A DNA stretch of 64,000 nt from Candidatus Melainabacteria bacterium (GTDB lineage: Bacteria; Cyanobacteriota; Vampirovibrionia; Obscuribacterales; Obscuribacteraceae): positions 2,356,001 to 2,420,000 of the forward strand of contig CP064963.1 in NCBI GenBank assembly GCA_016699165.1, written 5' to 3'. The notes under the pieces were generated by a model, which was not told the DNA's origin, did not search any database, and saw nothing but the letters and a program-made list of their open reading frames with translations. The position numbers and the translations under genes are program-made. The number at the start of each line of letters is the position of its first letter. The first letter of the stretch is position 1. Below, one piece after another: positions 43,291-51,844 of the stretch.

Positions 43291-44487
43291 ATGGAAAGAA
43301 AACAAATCCTGGAACAATCAAAACGGGTGGTGGTCAAACTAGGCACCGCCGTATTGATGGCTGAAGAAGGTGGGCTTGCAATGAGCCGCTTCTACTCTTT
43401 CGTCGAGGGACTTGCTCGACTCAAAAAAAGTGGGCGCGATGTGCTGCTTGTCACATCAGGCGCGATTGGATTGGGCAAACAAAAGCTTGGGCTTTCTGCC
43501 ACACCCAAATTATTGCCTCAAAAACAGGCATGCGCAGCCGTCGGTCAAGGACGCTTGATGGCGCTTTATTCTGAAGCGTTTGAGCGGCAGGGGCTAGTTA
43601 CAGCACAGATATTACTTACAGAAGAAGATATTTCCAGTCGCAAGCGTTATTTGAATCTACGCAGCACAATCTTCGAGCTTTTATCCATGGGTGTCATACC
43701 TGTCATAAACGAAAATGACACTGTATCAACGGCCGAGCTTGAACCTATAAAAGATGGTGCAGAAGTAAAAGTCAATTTCGGTGACAATGACAAATTGTCG
43801 GCACTTGTAGCTAGCAAAATCGACGCTGATTTACTCATGATCCTGACCGACGTAGACGGACTCTACACAGCAGATCCTAGTATCAATAAAGACGCAAAAC
43901 TAATAAGCCTTGTCGAAAAATTCACTCCCGAAATCGACGAATTAGCCGATGAAAAGCCAGGTTCGAATAAGTTAGCATCCAAACCAGGACGTGGCGGAAT
44001 TAAGAGCAAACTTGCTGCTGCCAAAATCGCTACTCAATCGGGGTGTAATGTCATTATTGCCGGAGGCAAAGTGCCGGATGTAATAGACCAGATTTTTCAA
44101 AACAAAGATTTGGGCACAATGTTTTTGTCTGCTTCAGATGGAAATCAAAAACCAAAATCGAAATCCAAATCGCGCTGGATTGCCTATGCCACTACAGTTA
44201 AGGCATCTCTCGTCGTCAATCAAGGAGCCAAAGAGGCTTTGCAAAAGCGCAAAGCAAGCCTACTTCCAGCTGGAGTAATAAACGTAGTCGGGTCCTTCGA
44301 GCGTGGCGATGTGGTCAGCATCACCGATGAGACTGGAGCTGAATTTGCGCGTGGAATGGTAAATTACTCTAGCGCCGAGACTCAAAAGATAGTCGGTATG
44401 CACTCAGACAAGATAGACGCAATAATTGAAAATCGCAATTACGACGCTTTGATAACTAGAGACAATCTAGCTTTGCTAGATAATTGA
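43291..44487 (+). CDS. proB: Glutamate 5-kinase
   Basis: 398 residues: first step of proline synthesis. VVKLGTAVLM at the start, LLVTSGAIGLGKQKL, INENDTVSTAEL, FGDNDKLSALVAS, LLMILTDVDGLYTADP and SKPGRGGIKSKLAAAKIA are all present, with a C-terminal PUA domain (about 290-375, AGVINVVGSFERGDVVSI). A TAAAAT at 43279-43284 ends six nt before the ATG, so the message may lack a leader. proA follows 16 nt later. Confidence 0.97.
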   Translation: MERKQILEQSKRVVVKLGTAVLMAEEGGLAMSRFYSFVEGLARLKKSGRDVLLVTSGAIGLGKQKLGLSATPKLLPQKQACAAVGQGRLMALYSEAFERQGLVTAQILLTEEDISSRKRYLNLRSTIFELLSMGVIPVINENDTVSTAELEPIKDGAEVKVNFGDNDKLSALVASKIDADLLMILTDVDGLYTADPSINKDAKLISLVEKFTPEIDELADEKPGSNKLASKPGRGGIKSKLAAAKIATQSGCNVIIAGGKVPDVIDQIFQNKDLGTMFLSASDGNQKPKSKSKSRWIAYATTVKASLVVNQGAKEALQKRKASLLPAGVINVVGSFERGDVVSITDETGAEFARGMVNYSSAETQKIVGMHSDKIDAIIENRNYDALITRDNLALLDN

Positions 44488-44503
44488 ATTTAAACGAGGA
44501 TTT

Positions 44504-45808
44504 ATGTCTGTCAAAGAAATCGCCGAAATAGCAAGAAAAGCCAAACTGGCATCAAGTCAAATTGCCGCTCTCGACAACGAAAAGCGCAGCAGTGCTTTGA
44601 TTGCATATGGCGAGGAGATAAAAAAAAATCAAGAAAAAATCTTAGCCGCCAATAAAAAGGATCTGGATAATGCGCAGTCTCAATCCATTTCAAAGGCGCT
44701 CCTCGACCGCCTGAAGCTCGACTCATCCAAACTAGGATCGGTTGTGTCTGGCATCAATCAAATAGCTAAAATGCAAGATCCACTTGGTAAAATTGATCTC
44801 GCTCGCGAATTAGATCATGGACTAGAACTATTTAGAATCAGCTGTCCCATTGGACTTATCGGGGTCGTTTTCGAATCACGCCCTGATGCACTCCCACAAA
44901 TAGCTTCGTTGTGTCTCAAAAGTGGAAACGCAATTATTTTGAAAGGCGGATCTGAAGCCGAGCATTCAAACAAAATATTATTCGATTGCCTCCTAAAGGC
45001 TTGTCGCAAGTCAGAAATTCCAACCGATGCTTTTGCACTGCTTGAATCTCGCTCTGAATTTGGCGAGTTACTCAAAGCCGACGAATATGTCGACCTAATT
45101 ATTCCGCGCGGCTCAAACGAGCTTGTACGCTCCATTCAAGAAAATACCAACATAAAAGTTCTCGGTCATGCCGATGGAGTTTGTCACATTTATATAGACT
45201 CGTCAGCCGATTGGGACAAAGTTGCACCAATTGTTATAGACGCCAAGATTCAATATCCAGCAGCATGTAACGCGGTCGAAACTGTTTTAATGCATAAAGA
45301 CATTGCACCACAAATGGTGACAGGTCTATGCCATGCACTTAAGCAGCGCAATGTCGAAATCAAATGCGATAAGAAAGTAAAAGACATGCTACCAGCTGAG
45401 TTTGATGCTCAGATAACAGACCAATGGCACACCGAATATGGTGACTTGACTGTAGCGGTAAAAATTGTAGACAGTATCGACGAAGCAATCGAACATATAA
45501 ATAAATTCGGCTCAGGGCACACAGAGTGCATGCTTGGTGAAGATCGCGATTTATTCGAGAAGTTTTTCACTCAAGTAAATTCTGCCGGTATTTATCTAAA
45601 TGCTTCTACTCGTTTTGCTGACGGATATCGCTATGGCTTTGGAGCTGAAGTTGGCATCAGTACTTCGAACATGCACCCACGCGGTCCTGTTGGCATAGAG
45701 GGACTAGTAACTTACAAGTATAAATTAATTGGCAATGGTCAAATTGTGTCTGACTATGTAGGGAAAGAGGCCAGATCGTTCAGTCACAAAGATCTGACAA
45801 ACAATTGA
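44504..45808 (+). CDS. proA: Gamma-glutamyl phosphate reductase
   Basis: 434 residues: reduces gamma-glutamyl phosphate to glutamate semialdehyde with NADPH. Nucleotide-binding LKSGNAIILKGGSEAEHSN, catalytic Cys in QYPAACNAVETVL, late signature GFGAEVGISTSNMHPRGPVGIEGL. ACGAGGATTT precedes ATG 44504. Together with proB it forms the proline pair; proC is not in the window. Confidence 0.97.
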   Translation: MSVKEIAEIARKAKLASSQIAALDNEKRSSALIAYGEEIKKNQEKILAANKKDLDNAQSQSISKALLDRLKLDSSKLGSVVSGINQIAKMQDPLGKIDLARELDHGLELFRISCPIGLIGVVFESRPDALPQIASLCLKSGNAIILKGGSEAEHSNKILFDCLLKACRKSEIPTDAFALLESRSEFGELLKADEYVDLIIPRGSNELVRSIQENTNIKVLGHADGVCHIYIDSSADWDKVAPIVIDAKIQYPAACNAVETVLMHKDIAPQMVTGLCHALKQRNVEIKCDKKVKDMLPAEFDAQITDQWHTEYGDLTVAVKIVDSIDEAIEHINKFGSGHTECMLGEDRDLFEKFFTQVNSAGIYLNASTRFADGYRYGFGAEVGISTSNMHPRGPVGIEGLVTYKYKLIGNGQIVSDYVGKEARSFSHKDLTNN

Positions 45809-45824
45809 TGAGGAGCATGTCTTG

Positions 45825-46688
45825 ATGCAGAATTCTCCTGCCTGGATTTTACTAGTATGGATTCTGATTTTTAACTCTCAAGTTCTTCCGGCAAATGCAG
45901 AAACTCAAAAGCCAGATCAAAAGCCAGATCAAAAGCCATTTTCAGCATACTGGCAGGATATTGCAAGCTCTAATCTAATAATCAGGGGTCGGTTTGCTCA
46001 AAGTCATTCAAAACATCTAAAAGATAAATCGCAAAAATCTCTAACTATAATTCCTCTTGAAACACTGAAGGGAATGAAAGAAAAACAAATTGAGTTTGAA
46101 CAAACTATAGAATTGAACGGCATTAGTGAGCGATTTGGAAATATGGAAGTCATAGCCTTTTTGGTTCATATCCAAAATGAGCGAACAGACGGATTCTATT
46201 TAGTCGACTCGTCACCAACTTCTGTACTGCCTTTGAATGAGCTGCAGCTGAATCTAGTGCGAAAAGAAATTTTGAATCAAAAACTTATAAATGAAAACTA
46301 TCCCAATTTATCAATTTCGAAGCCTGACAAGTTGGATATCACAGTAAAACAGCTTCTAAATGGACTCGTAAATAGCGATACACAAGAAGACTGCTGGATG
46401 AAATTACTAAACATGGACTCCAAAGCTATTCCGGCCTTAATCCATTCGATGAACGATAAGCGCGCTCTTGCGCCTGGCGATTTCAGTTCTTTCTCACGTA
46501 AAAGCTTTAGTGTACACGACGATCATTTCCACTATTCTCCACAAATTGTCCAGGACGCTGTATCTATATTAGTGAATCAACTAACCCGAATATCATTTCA
46601 TACCACCATAAATGGTGGCACAGCAGAAGAACGAAAGCTAGATTTGTCTGGCTGGAGAGTGTGGCTGTACTACAACAAACAATTATGA
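45825..46688 (+). CDS. Secreted hypothetical protein
   Basis: 287 residues with a Sec signal (WILLVWILIFNSQVLPANA). A small tandem repeat (AGCCAGATCAAA twice, giving DQKPDQKP) follows the cleavage site. The body is alpha/beta with no recognised domain; HEAT-like segments may be present in the second half (CWMKLLNMDSKAIPALIHSM). GAGGAG ten nt before the ATG at 45825 (a TTG at 45822 is adjacent). It follows proA by 16 nt, possibly read through. Confidence 0.65.
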   Translation: MQNSPAWILLVWILIFNSQVLPANAETQKPDQKPDQKPFSAYWQDIASSNLIIRGRFAQSHSKHLKDKSQKSLTIIPLETLKGMKEKQIEFEQTIELNGISERFGNMEVIAFLVHIQNERTDGFYLVDSSPTSVLPLNELQLNLVRKEILNQKLINENYPNLSISKPDKLDITVKQLLNGLVNSDTQEDCWMKLLNMDSKAIPALIHSMNDKRALAPGDFSSFSRKSFSVHDDHFHYSPQIVQDAVSILVNQLTRISFHTTINGGTAEERKLDLSGWRVWLYYNKQL

Positions 46689-46710
46689 CCAAAAGCGAAT
46701 AAAACTCTAT

Positions 46711-47094
46711 ATGGATCCAACCTACCAACAACTTCTCCGGAAGCTCGTTTCCAGCGGGACACTAAATGTTCTGGAACGCAAAAGCTTAGACAGCTTTGGC
46801 AAATTGCCCGTCCCAAAAGCTGACGTTACTGAAGTAATTAAAGAGATTCTAGAAGAACATGGTATCTTTCCAGCAATAGCGAAGGAAGATTCAGATGGCA
46901 CAGTCTACGAAGGATTTCTGATCGAAATCATTGCTCAAAATCGTATAAGACTGCGAGTGCAACGTCCTGCCGTATTCAACCCAACAGAAATGGCTCAAAA
47001 GAAGGATTGGGAATTTAATGAAATGGAAGCAGGCATAAAGCAATTCATCGAATGGCAATGGCCTAACGGAATTGATGGCATTCCACTCGGATAA
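46711..47094 (+). CDS. Hypothetical protein
   Basis: 127 residues, no signal or membrane segment, not recognised. The N-terminal 40 residues are helical, and the middle (YEGFLIEIIAQNRIRLRVQRP) is beta. It ends 12 bp before the convergent DUF1579 gene. No clear SD. The coding call rests on the open frame and on codon use similar to its neighbours. Confidence 0.55.
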   Translation: MDPTYQQLLRKLVSSGTLNVLERKSLDSFGKLPVPKADVTEVIKEILEEHGIFPAIAKEDSDGTVYEGFLIEIIAQNRIRLRVQRPAVFNPTEMAQKKDWEFNEMEAGIKQFIEWQWPNGIDGIPLG

Positions 47095-47106
47095 GGCTCC
47101 CACTCA

Positions 47107-47613
47107 TTATTTTTTGCGCTTGTAAGTAGTCGACATAAACTGAACCCATTCGCCAGTTTCGGTTTGAAATTGTGATCTCAAAATTCGTTCGTCATCATTC
47201 ACAATTTCAATAATGTCCTGATATTTAGCCGACTTTTGAGGGTCGGTAAAAGACGGTCCTTCTGCATTCAAGGTCAAAATCTTTTCTGACTTGTCCATTT
47301 CCCCATCGTAAACCCACATATGAGTCATCATCGATCCTATCCATGTGCCGGGATAGCGCTTAGTCTTTGGGTTATAGCCAAGTGTCATCAAAGTTTTGCC
47401 TTCTTCGCCGTCTGGCATTTTGCCAACGCCTTCTGCGATAATCCAGAGTCCTCCAAGCGAGCGAATCGTCTCACTGCCCGACGACTTCATTTTTGGCTTG
47501 TCGGGACCCATGTCTGCTTCGCCTTCATAAGTCCATTCGCCTAGAAGTTTTTCCAGCCATTTGTGCTCTTTGACTGGCTTGGCATTACAAAGGTCTTCTA
47601 TTTCTGTAGACAT
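47107..47613 (-). CDS. DUF1579-family protein
   Basis: 168 residues. HKWLEKLLGEWTYEGEADMGP, SGSETIRSLGGLWIIAEGVG and TLGYNPKTKRYPGTWIGSMMTHMWVY follow the DUF1579 pattern, a lipocalin-like beta barrel of unknown ligand. Cytoplasmic. ATG 47613 has GGAG six nt upstream; the ATG at 47625 has none. Confidence 0.87.
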   Translation of the reverse strand: MSTEIEDLCNAKPVKEHKWLEKLLGEWTYEGEADMGPDKPKMKSSGSETIRSLGGLWIIAEGVGKMPDGEEGKTLMTLGYNPKTKRYPGTWIGSMMTHMWVYDGEMDKSEKILTLNAEGPSFTDPQKSAKYQDIIEIVNDDERILRSQFQTETGEWVQFMSTTYKRKK

Positions 47614-47716
47614 TACTGGCTCCATAAAAGTGGGGTGGGTGGAAAAGACTAGCGCTTTTCAAGACGGAAATCTATCGAACTTTTACTGACAAATCAGTTA
47701 AACAATCAGGCTCTAG

Positions 47717-49378
47717 CTAATCTATTCCGATACTACCTGTGCCGTACTCTTTGGCGGTACGAAGAGCATCATTGGCTGATTTTATCCAGTCTTCTAGCGA
47801 GACATTTTCTTTGTTTCTAGAGATACCACAGGTGATGGCAGCACTAAATGTACCAGATTGAGAAGTGAATTGTTTTTTGGCAAATTCGGCGCATAAAAAT
47901 CCAGCTAAATCGAGCACTTCTTTGTCAGTCAAAGTATCTGTGATCACGCCAAACTCGTCGCCTGCAATGCGTCCAAGCGTTCCTAAACTGCGCAAGATTT
48001 GTTTGAGCAAATCAGATAATGCAACGATAACTTTTTCACCTGAAGCATAACCATGTTCGTGATTAATTAGTGCCAGTTTGTTTATGTCAATAACAAGCGC
48101 ACAAGCTTTGGCTCCGCTTTTGTTGCGCATTTCATTGGCTGCGTTCATAAACTCGGCGTGATTTAGTGTGCCTGTCAAAGCATCTTTTCCAATTTGATCT
48201 GCAAGAATTTTATAGCGCTCTAATCTACCTGCAATAGTAGCAATCAAAAGCTCTGGTGGAGCCGGTTTAATGAGATAGTCATCACCGAGGCGTGCTCCTT
48301 CTATGTGATACCGCAATTGGTTCTGAGTGGTAAGAAAAATAATTGGTGTTGTGGTGAATTTTTCGTTTTGTCTGACATATTTTGCCAGCTCGAATCCTGT
48401 GACCTGGCCTAGCATTACGTCAAGCAAAATAATGTCAGGCTTGAAAGATAGAAGAGCTTCTTCAAACTGACTGGGATCTATTATTACATGCGGTTCGTAA
48501 CCGCCACTGGCAAGAAAAGTGTTCATGATAGAGGCTTGAACGGTATCATCTTCCACCAAAAGCACTCTATAGGTTTTTGGTTCTACTTTAGCGAAAACGC
48601 GTTTGATACGCTCGGCTAATTTTTTGCCTTTTAAATTAGAGGCAATAAAGGCATCGCATCCAGCTTTGATAGCTTTTATTTTATTTTGAAAATTTTCTTC
48701 TTCGCCGAAAAATACAATCGGTATAGAAGACCCTTCGGCTTTTGATCTTGCAGCGTTTGCAATCTCTAGAGCCGAACCGCCCACTACAGGCGTCTGCACC
48801 ACAATACCTTTGGGCGTTTGGTTAGCAAGAAATGCAATTGCTTCTTCCCATGTTTTAGCAAAATGCACTTCAAAACCCATCGGAGTCAAGTGGCTTTTGA
48901 ATTCTAGTGCCACATTTTGCACGTTAGATACAATCAAGATCAGGTTCTGAACAGTGAGAGCGAAATTTCCAGATATCGCCTGCTTAATTTTTTCCTGACT
49001 GGTATTGGTATCATTAATGGTGCCTGCTTCGACTTGAATAATATGTCGCAAAAGATCGATGAAATCTATCAACTGCTCGCAGTTCGAAGTGAACTCAGGA
49101 CCCCTAACCTGCTTTAATTTAATTGCTAGATCTTCGCAAGTAATAGTCAAATTAGAAAAGTCAGTCATCTCATAGAGACCGCTTGCGCCTGCCAGTTGAT
49201 GCAGAATGTGACAGACACTGTTTACTTTATCGATGTCTACATCCTGGTTAGAGCCGCGCAACAACTGATTTACGAAGCTGCGTGCATTTTCCACTCTTTC
49301 GTTTGAAACGGAGAGAAACCGGCGCTTAGACTCTTCTAGAGCCTGTCTCACGCTTTTTGCCGCCGGTTGATTAACCAT
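47717..49378 (-). CDS. Hpt-receiver-receiver-GGDEF signalling protein
   Basis: 553 residues. An Hpt domain at the N-terminus with phospho-accepting His in ILHQLAGASGLYEM (about residue 60), a degenerate receiver (NLILIVSNVQNVALEF, no clear acceptor Asp), and a complete receiver (RVLLVEDDTVQAS, DIILLDVMLGQVTGFEL, YLIKPAPPE). The GGDEF domain has active-type signature GRIAGDEFGVI. AGDEF is tolerated in known cyclases, so this one is probably active. The paralogue at 14026 has lost Hpt and its signature. The receiver gene at 49412 lies 33 nt upstream on the same strand: a likely phosphorelay pair. Confidence 0.87.
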   Translation of the reverse strand: MVNQPAAKSVRQALEESKRRFLSVSNERVENARSFVNQLLRGSNQDVDIDKVNSVCHILHQLAGASGLYEMTDFSNLTITCEDLAIKLKQVRGPEFTSNCEQLIDFIDLLRHIIQVEAGTINDTNTSQEKIKQAISGNFALTVQNLILIVSNVQNVALEFKSHLTPMGFEVHFAKTWEEAIAFLANQTPKGIVVQTPVVGGSALEIANAARSKAEGSSIPIVFFGEEENFQNKIKAIKAGCDAFIASNLKGKKLAERIKRVFAKVEPKTYRVLLVEDDTVQASIMNTFLASGGYEPHVIIDPSQFEEALLSFKPDIILLDVMLGQVTGFELAKYVRQNEKFTTTPIIFLTTQNQLRYHIEGARLGDDYLIKPAPPELLIATIAGRLERYKILADQIGKDALTGTLNHAEFMNAANEMRNKSGAKACALVIDINKLALINHEHGYASGEKVIVALSDLLKQILRSLGTLGRIAGDEFGVITDTLTDKEVLDLAGFLCAEFAKKQFTSQSGTFSAAITCGISRNKENVSLEDWIKSANDALRTAKEYGTGSIGID

Positions 49379-49411
49379 TTTTAGAGCCTTTTATTTTGCC
49401 TTTAGAACATT

Positions 49412-49762
49412 TCACGGACACACTTTTGCCATCATACTCATTAGATCGTTTGCCTTGAATGGCTTTGGCAAGAAATCATCCGCACCAGCTTGCATCACTT
49501 CGTCGCGTTTGTCGCGCATTCCGGTAAGCATGACCACTTTGGCAGTTCCATTTAAAGATCTATATTTTGAAAGAATATCGAGACCTTGCATGTCCGGCAG
49601 TTGCCAGTCAAGAAATATGAGGTCATAGCCACCGGCTTGCATTTTTTCCAATGCGTCTTTGCCGTTGCCCACTAAAGTGACAGTGTGATCCATCGTGCTC
49701 AAGCAAGTTTCCACCAGCTCCGCCAGAAATTCATCGTCGTCCACTACCAGAACATTTGCCAT
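49412..49762 (-). CDS. CheY-like single-domain response regulator
   Basis: 116 residues: VLVVDDDEFLAEL, acceptor Asp in LIFLDWQLPDMQGLD, VVMLTGMRD, and DFLPKPFKAND. Complete receiver without output domain, presumably passing phosphate to the Hpt of the downstream protein. ATG 49762. Confidence 0.93.
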   Translation of the reverse strand: MANVLVVDDDEFLAELVETCLSTMDHTVTLVGNGKDALEKMQAGGYDLIFLDWQLPDMQGLDILSKYRSLNGTAKVVMLTGMRDKRDEVMQAGADDFLPKPFKANDLMSMMAKVCP

Positions 49763-49832
49763 GTTCGATAATCTAACCTCAAATCAATTCGCCCGCGCCA
49801 TTTCAGAGGTTATACCCTGGCACATTCACCCT

Positions 49833-50360
49833 TTAAACAGGCGATAACTGCGCCTCTTTTATGATTGCAGCGCAAAAGGCAGGCAAATCAGCTGGTGTGC
49901 GCGATGTAATTAAACCGCGGTCCACCACTACTTCTTCATCCACCCAGGTGGCTCCTGCGTTAATCAAATCTAGCTTAATATTGGCATAGCTTGTCAGTTT
50001 GCGCCCTTTGCATACTTCTGCATCAACAAGGACCCAGGGACCATGACAGATGGCAGCAACGATGCGACCGCCTTTGAGTGTTTCTGAGACAATTTTGCAA
50101 GCTGATTGGTCTGCTCTAATTTTGTCAGGTGCAAATCCACCAGGCACAACTACGATATCCCATTTATCGCCGGTCAAGTCTTTGCTTTGAGCGTCTACTT
50201 CAATTGGTACACCGTACTTGCCTGTATATTTTTTTTCGCCAATGCCTGCCACAGTGACCTTGGCTTGGGCTTCTAGAAAGCGATAGTAAGGATAAAACAA
50301 TTCGCGATCTTCATACATTGGACCTGCGAAAATCAGTACTTTTTTACCGGATAAATCCAT
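49833..50360 (-). CDS. DJ-1/PfpI-family protein
   Basis: 175 residues. GKKVLIFAGPMYEDRELFYPYYRF at the start, Cys nucleophile in VAAICHGPWVL, and DIVVVPGGFAPDKIR. Resembles PfpI/YhbO-type proteins, variously described as protease, chaperone or deglycase. AGGAGG five nt before ATG 50360 decides the start over the frame's upstream extension. The preceding membrane protein gene ends 10 nt away. Confidence 0.9.
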   Translation of the reverse strand: MDLSGKKVLIFAGPMYEDRELFYPYYRFLEAQAKVTVAGIGEKKYTGKYGVPIEVDAQSKDLTGDKWDIVVVPGGFAPDKIRADQSACKIVSETLKGGRIVAAICHGPWVLVDAEVCKGRKLTSYANIKLDLINAGATWVDEEVVVDRGLITSRTPADLPAFCAAIIKEAQLSPV

Positions 50361-50370
50361 GGCGAACCTC

Positions 50371-51207
50371 CTAGTTTGATTTGCGCTCGAATTGCTTCCA
50401 TTTGTAGTATGCGACAACAGCCATGACTGAAGCCAAATTCATTGTTATAAAGTCAGAGGCTGTGGCTTTAATGCGCAAGCCCACACAGAGAGCAAAATGC
50501 TGATACATATAATTCTCGATAGCGCCAATAGCCAGTGCTAGTGCCACCATTGCCAAGTAGATGCGTACTCGCTTACCAAAGGAGAAACTGCCAAAAAAGA
50601 ATCTGGTAGCAATAAAAGGCAATGCCAGTTGCACCAGAACGAAATAGTAAACAGTCACTTCCAGAGCCCTGTAATGCAGATAGTCTGGATTCATGAAGAT
50701 AGAAATTATTGCCACTGCGACAATAAGAGACGCCACCCACAGCGGCGGGATTTTAGCCCAAATTCTTTGTGGAGTTTTGACTTGGTCTACTTCTAGTGTC
50801 TGCTTTTCAAGTCCATAAACTGGCAAAGTAGCAATAACCGCAGCCGCGTTTGCTGCAAGCATACTGACAGGATTGAAGCTGAGCACGCCGCCTGGCAACA
50901 GAAGAAAACTTGAAAACAAAATGTTGCTGCAAAGTAACACAGCAAAAGTGACAGTTAAAATGAAAAGTCCAGTTCGAATCTGTTCGCGTAAGTTGAGCCC
51001 GTCGTAGAAATAGCCAGTGGCAGCAAAAGTGAGAAGCAACTGGAAGGGAAGCATGAAAACTAGCGTAACTTCAAAGCAGCGTGTGCAAAGTTTCCCAGCA
51101 AAAACTCCCAATGCAAAAACAGCCAGGAATACGGGAATTGCGGTTTTCAAATTGCCAGGTTTGAGTGAGTAAACGCTCTGAGTTGCCATAGTCGCCAATT
51201 TCACCAT
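50371..51207 (-). CDS. Polytopic membrane protein, unknown
   Basis: About 278 residues with seven or eight membrane helices (for example IPVFLAVFALGVFAGKL, LFILTVTFAVLLCSNILFSSFLLLP, LWVASLIVAVAIISIFM, IYLAMVALALAIGAIENYMY). Not recognised. Starts possible at 51231, 51207 and 51189; no SD decides. It lies just upstream of the PfpI-type gene, in the same direction. Confidence 0.6.
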   Translation of the reverse strand: MVKLATMATQSVYSLKPGNLKTAIPVFLAVFALGVFAGKLCTRCFEVTLVFMLPFQLLLTFAATGYFYDGLNLREQIRTGLFILTVTFAVLLCSNILFSSFLLLPGGVLSFNPVSMLAANAAAVIATLPVYGLEKQTLEVDQVKTPQRIWAKIPPLWVASLIVAVAIISIFMNPDYLHYRALEVTVYYFVLVQLALPFIATRFFFGSFSFGKRVRIYLAMVALALAIGAIENYMYQHFALCVGLRIKATASDFITMNLASVMAVVAYYKWKQFERKSN

Positions 51208-51315
51208 TAAATATTCTAAGGATATACCCACTCAAGGTTCGACTAGCAGCCGTCAAGCGGTCGAAGGGAGTAAAATATCCCATCTTGCCAGGCAAAATTC
51301 CACCGGAGGACAATT

Positions 51316-51840
51316 GTGGGCTCAAGTTTATTACCGCCGATAAATTTCATGCAATGGATTGAAGACAATCGTCATTTGCTCAAGCCGCCGGTGGGCAACA
51401 AAGTCATTTGGGAAGATGGCGAATTTATAGTTATGGTTATTGGCGGTCCCAACGCGCGAACTGATTTTCATGTAAATGAAGGGGCTGAATTTTTCTATCA
51501 AGTCGAAGGCGACGTAGTGATAAAAGTTGTCGATGACGGCAAAATTCGCGATTTGCCAATTAAGCAAGGGGAAATTTTTCTTTTGCCTGGAAACACGCCA
51601 CATTGCCCCTGTCGTCCAGCAAATACAATTGGTCTTGTAATTGAGCACAAAAGACGTGAAGGCGAAAAGGACGGCTTCATGTGGTTTTGCGACAATTGTC
51701 AAAGCAAATTGTACGAAGAATTTTTTGTTTTAACCGATATCGGTTCGCAGTTTCCTCCAATTTTCGAACGTTTTTATAACAGCACTGAAAATTCGACCTG
51801 CAAACAATGTGGAACGCGCAAAGAAAAACCAGCGAGGTAA
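51316..51840 (+). CDS. 3-hydroxyanthranilate 3,4-dioxygenase
   Basis: 174 residues, cupin dioxygenase that opens the ring of 3-hydroxyanthranilate on the way to quinolinate. Iron ligands in DFHVNEGAEFFYQVEGD and LLPGNTPHCPCRPANTIG; the C-terminal rubredoxin-like site has both Cys pairs (CDNC and CKQCG). The palindrome core encodes TDIG in the helix between the Cys pairs. A GGAGG lies upstream (51303-51307). It abuts the monooxygenase gene, so the two are an operon. Confidence 0.92.
   Translation: MGSSLLPPINFMQWIEDNRHLLKPPVGNKVIWEDGEFIVMVIGGPNARTDFHVNEGAEFFYQVEGDVVIKVVDDGKIRDLPIKQGEIFLLPGNTPHCPCRPANTIGLVIEHKRREGEKDGFMWFCDNCQSKLYEEFFVLTDIGSQFPPIFERFYNSTENSTCKQCGTRKEKPAR
51732..51745. repeat. 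Dispersed palindrome core within HAAO gene
   Basis: Exact core in coding sequence, read as T-D-I-G-S. Confidence 0.95.
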
Positions 51841-51844
51841 TTTA

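Noticed and set aside
49771..49811. TAACCTC/GAGGTTA stem between the PfpI and receiver genes
   Set aside because: Seven-bp stem with a long loop and no T-run; not convincing as a terminator.
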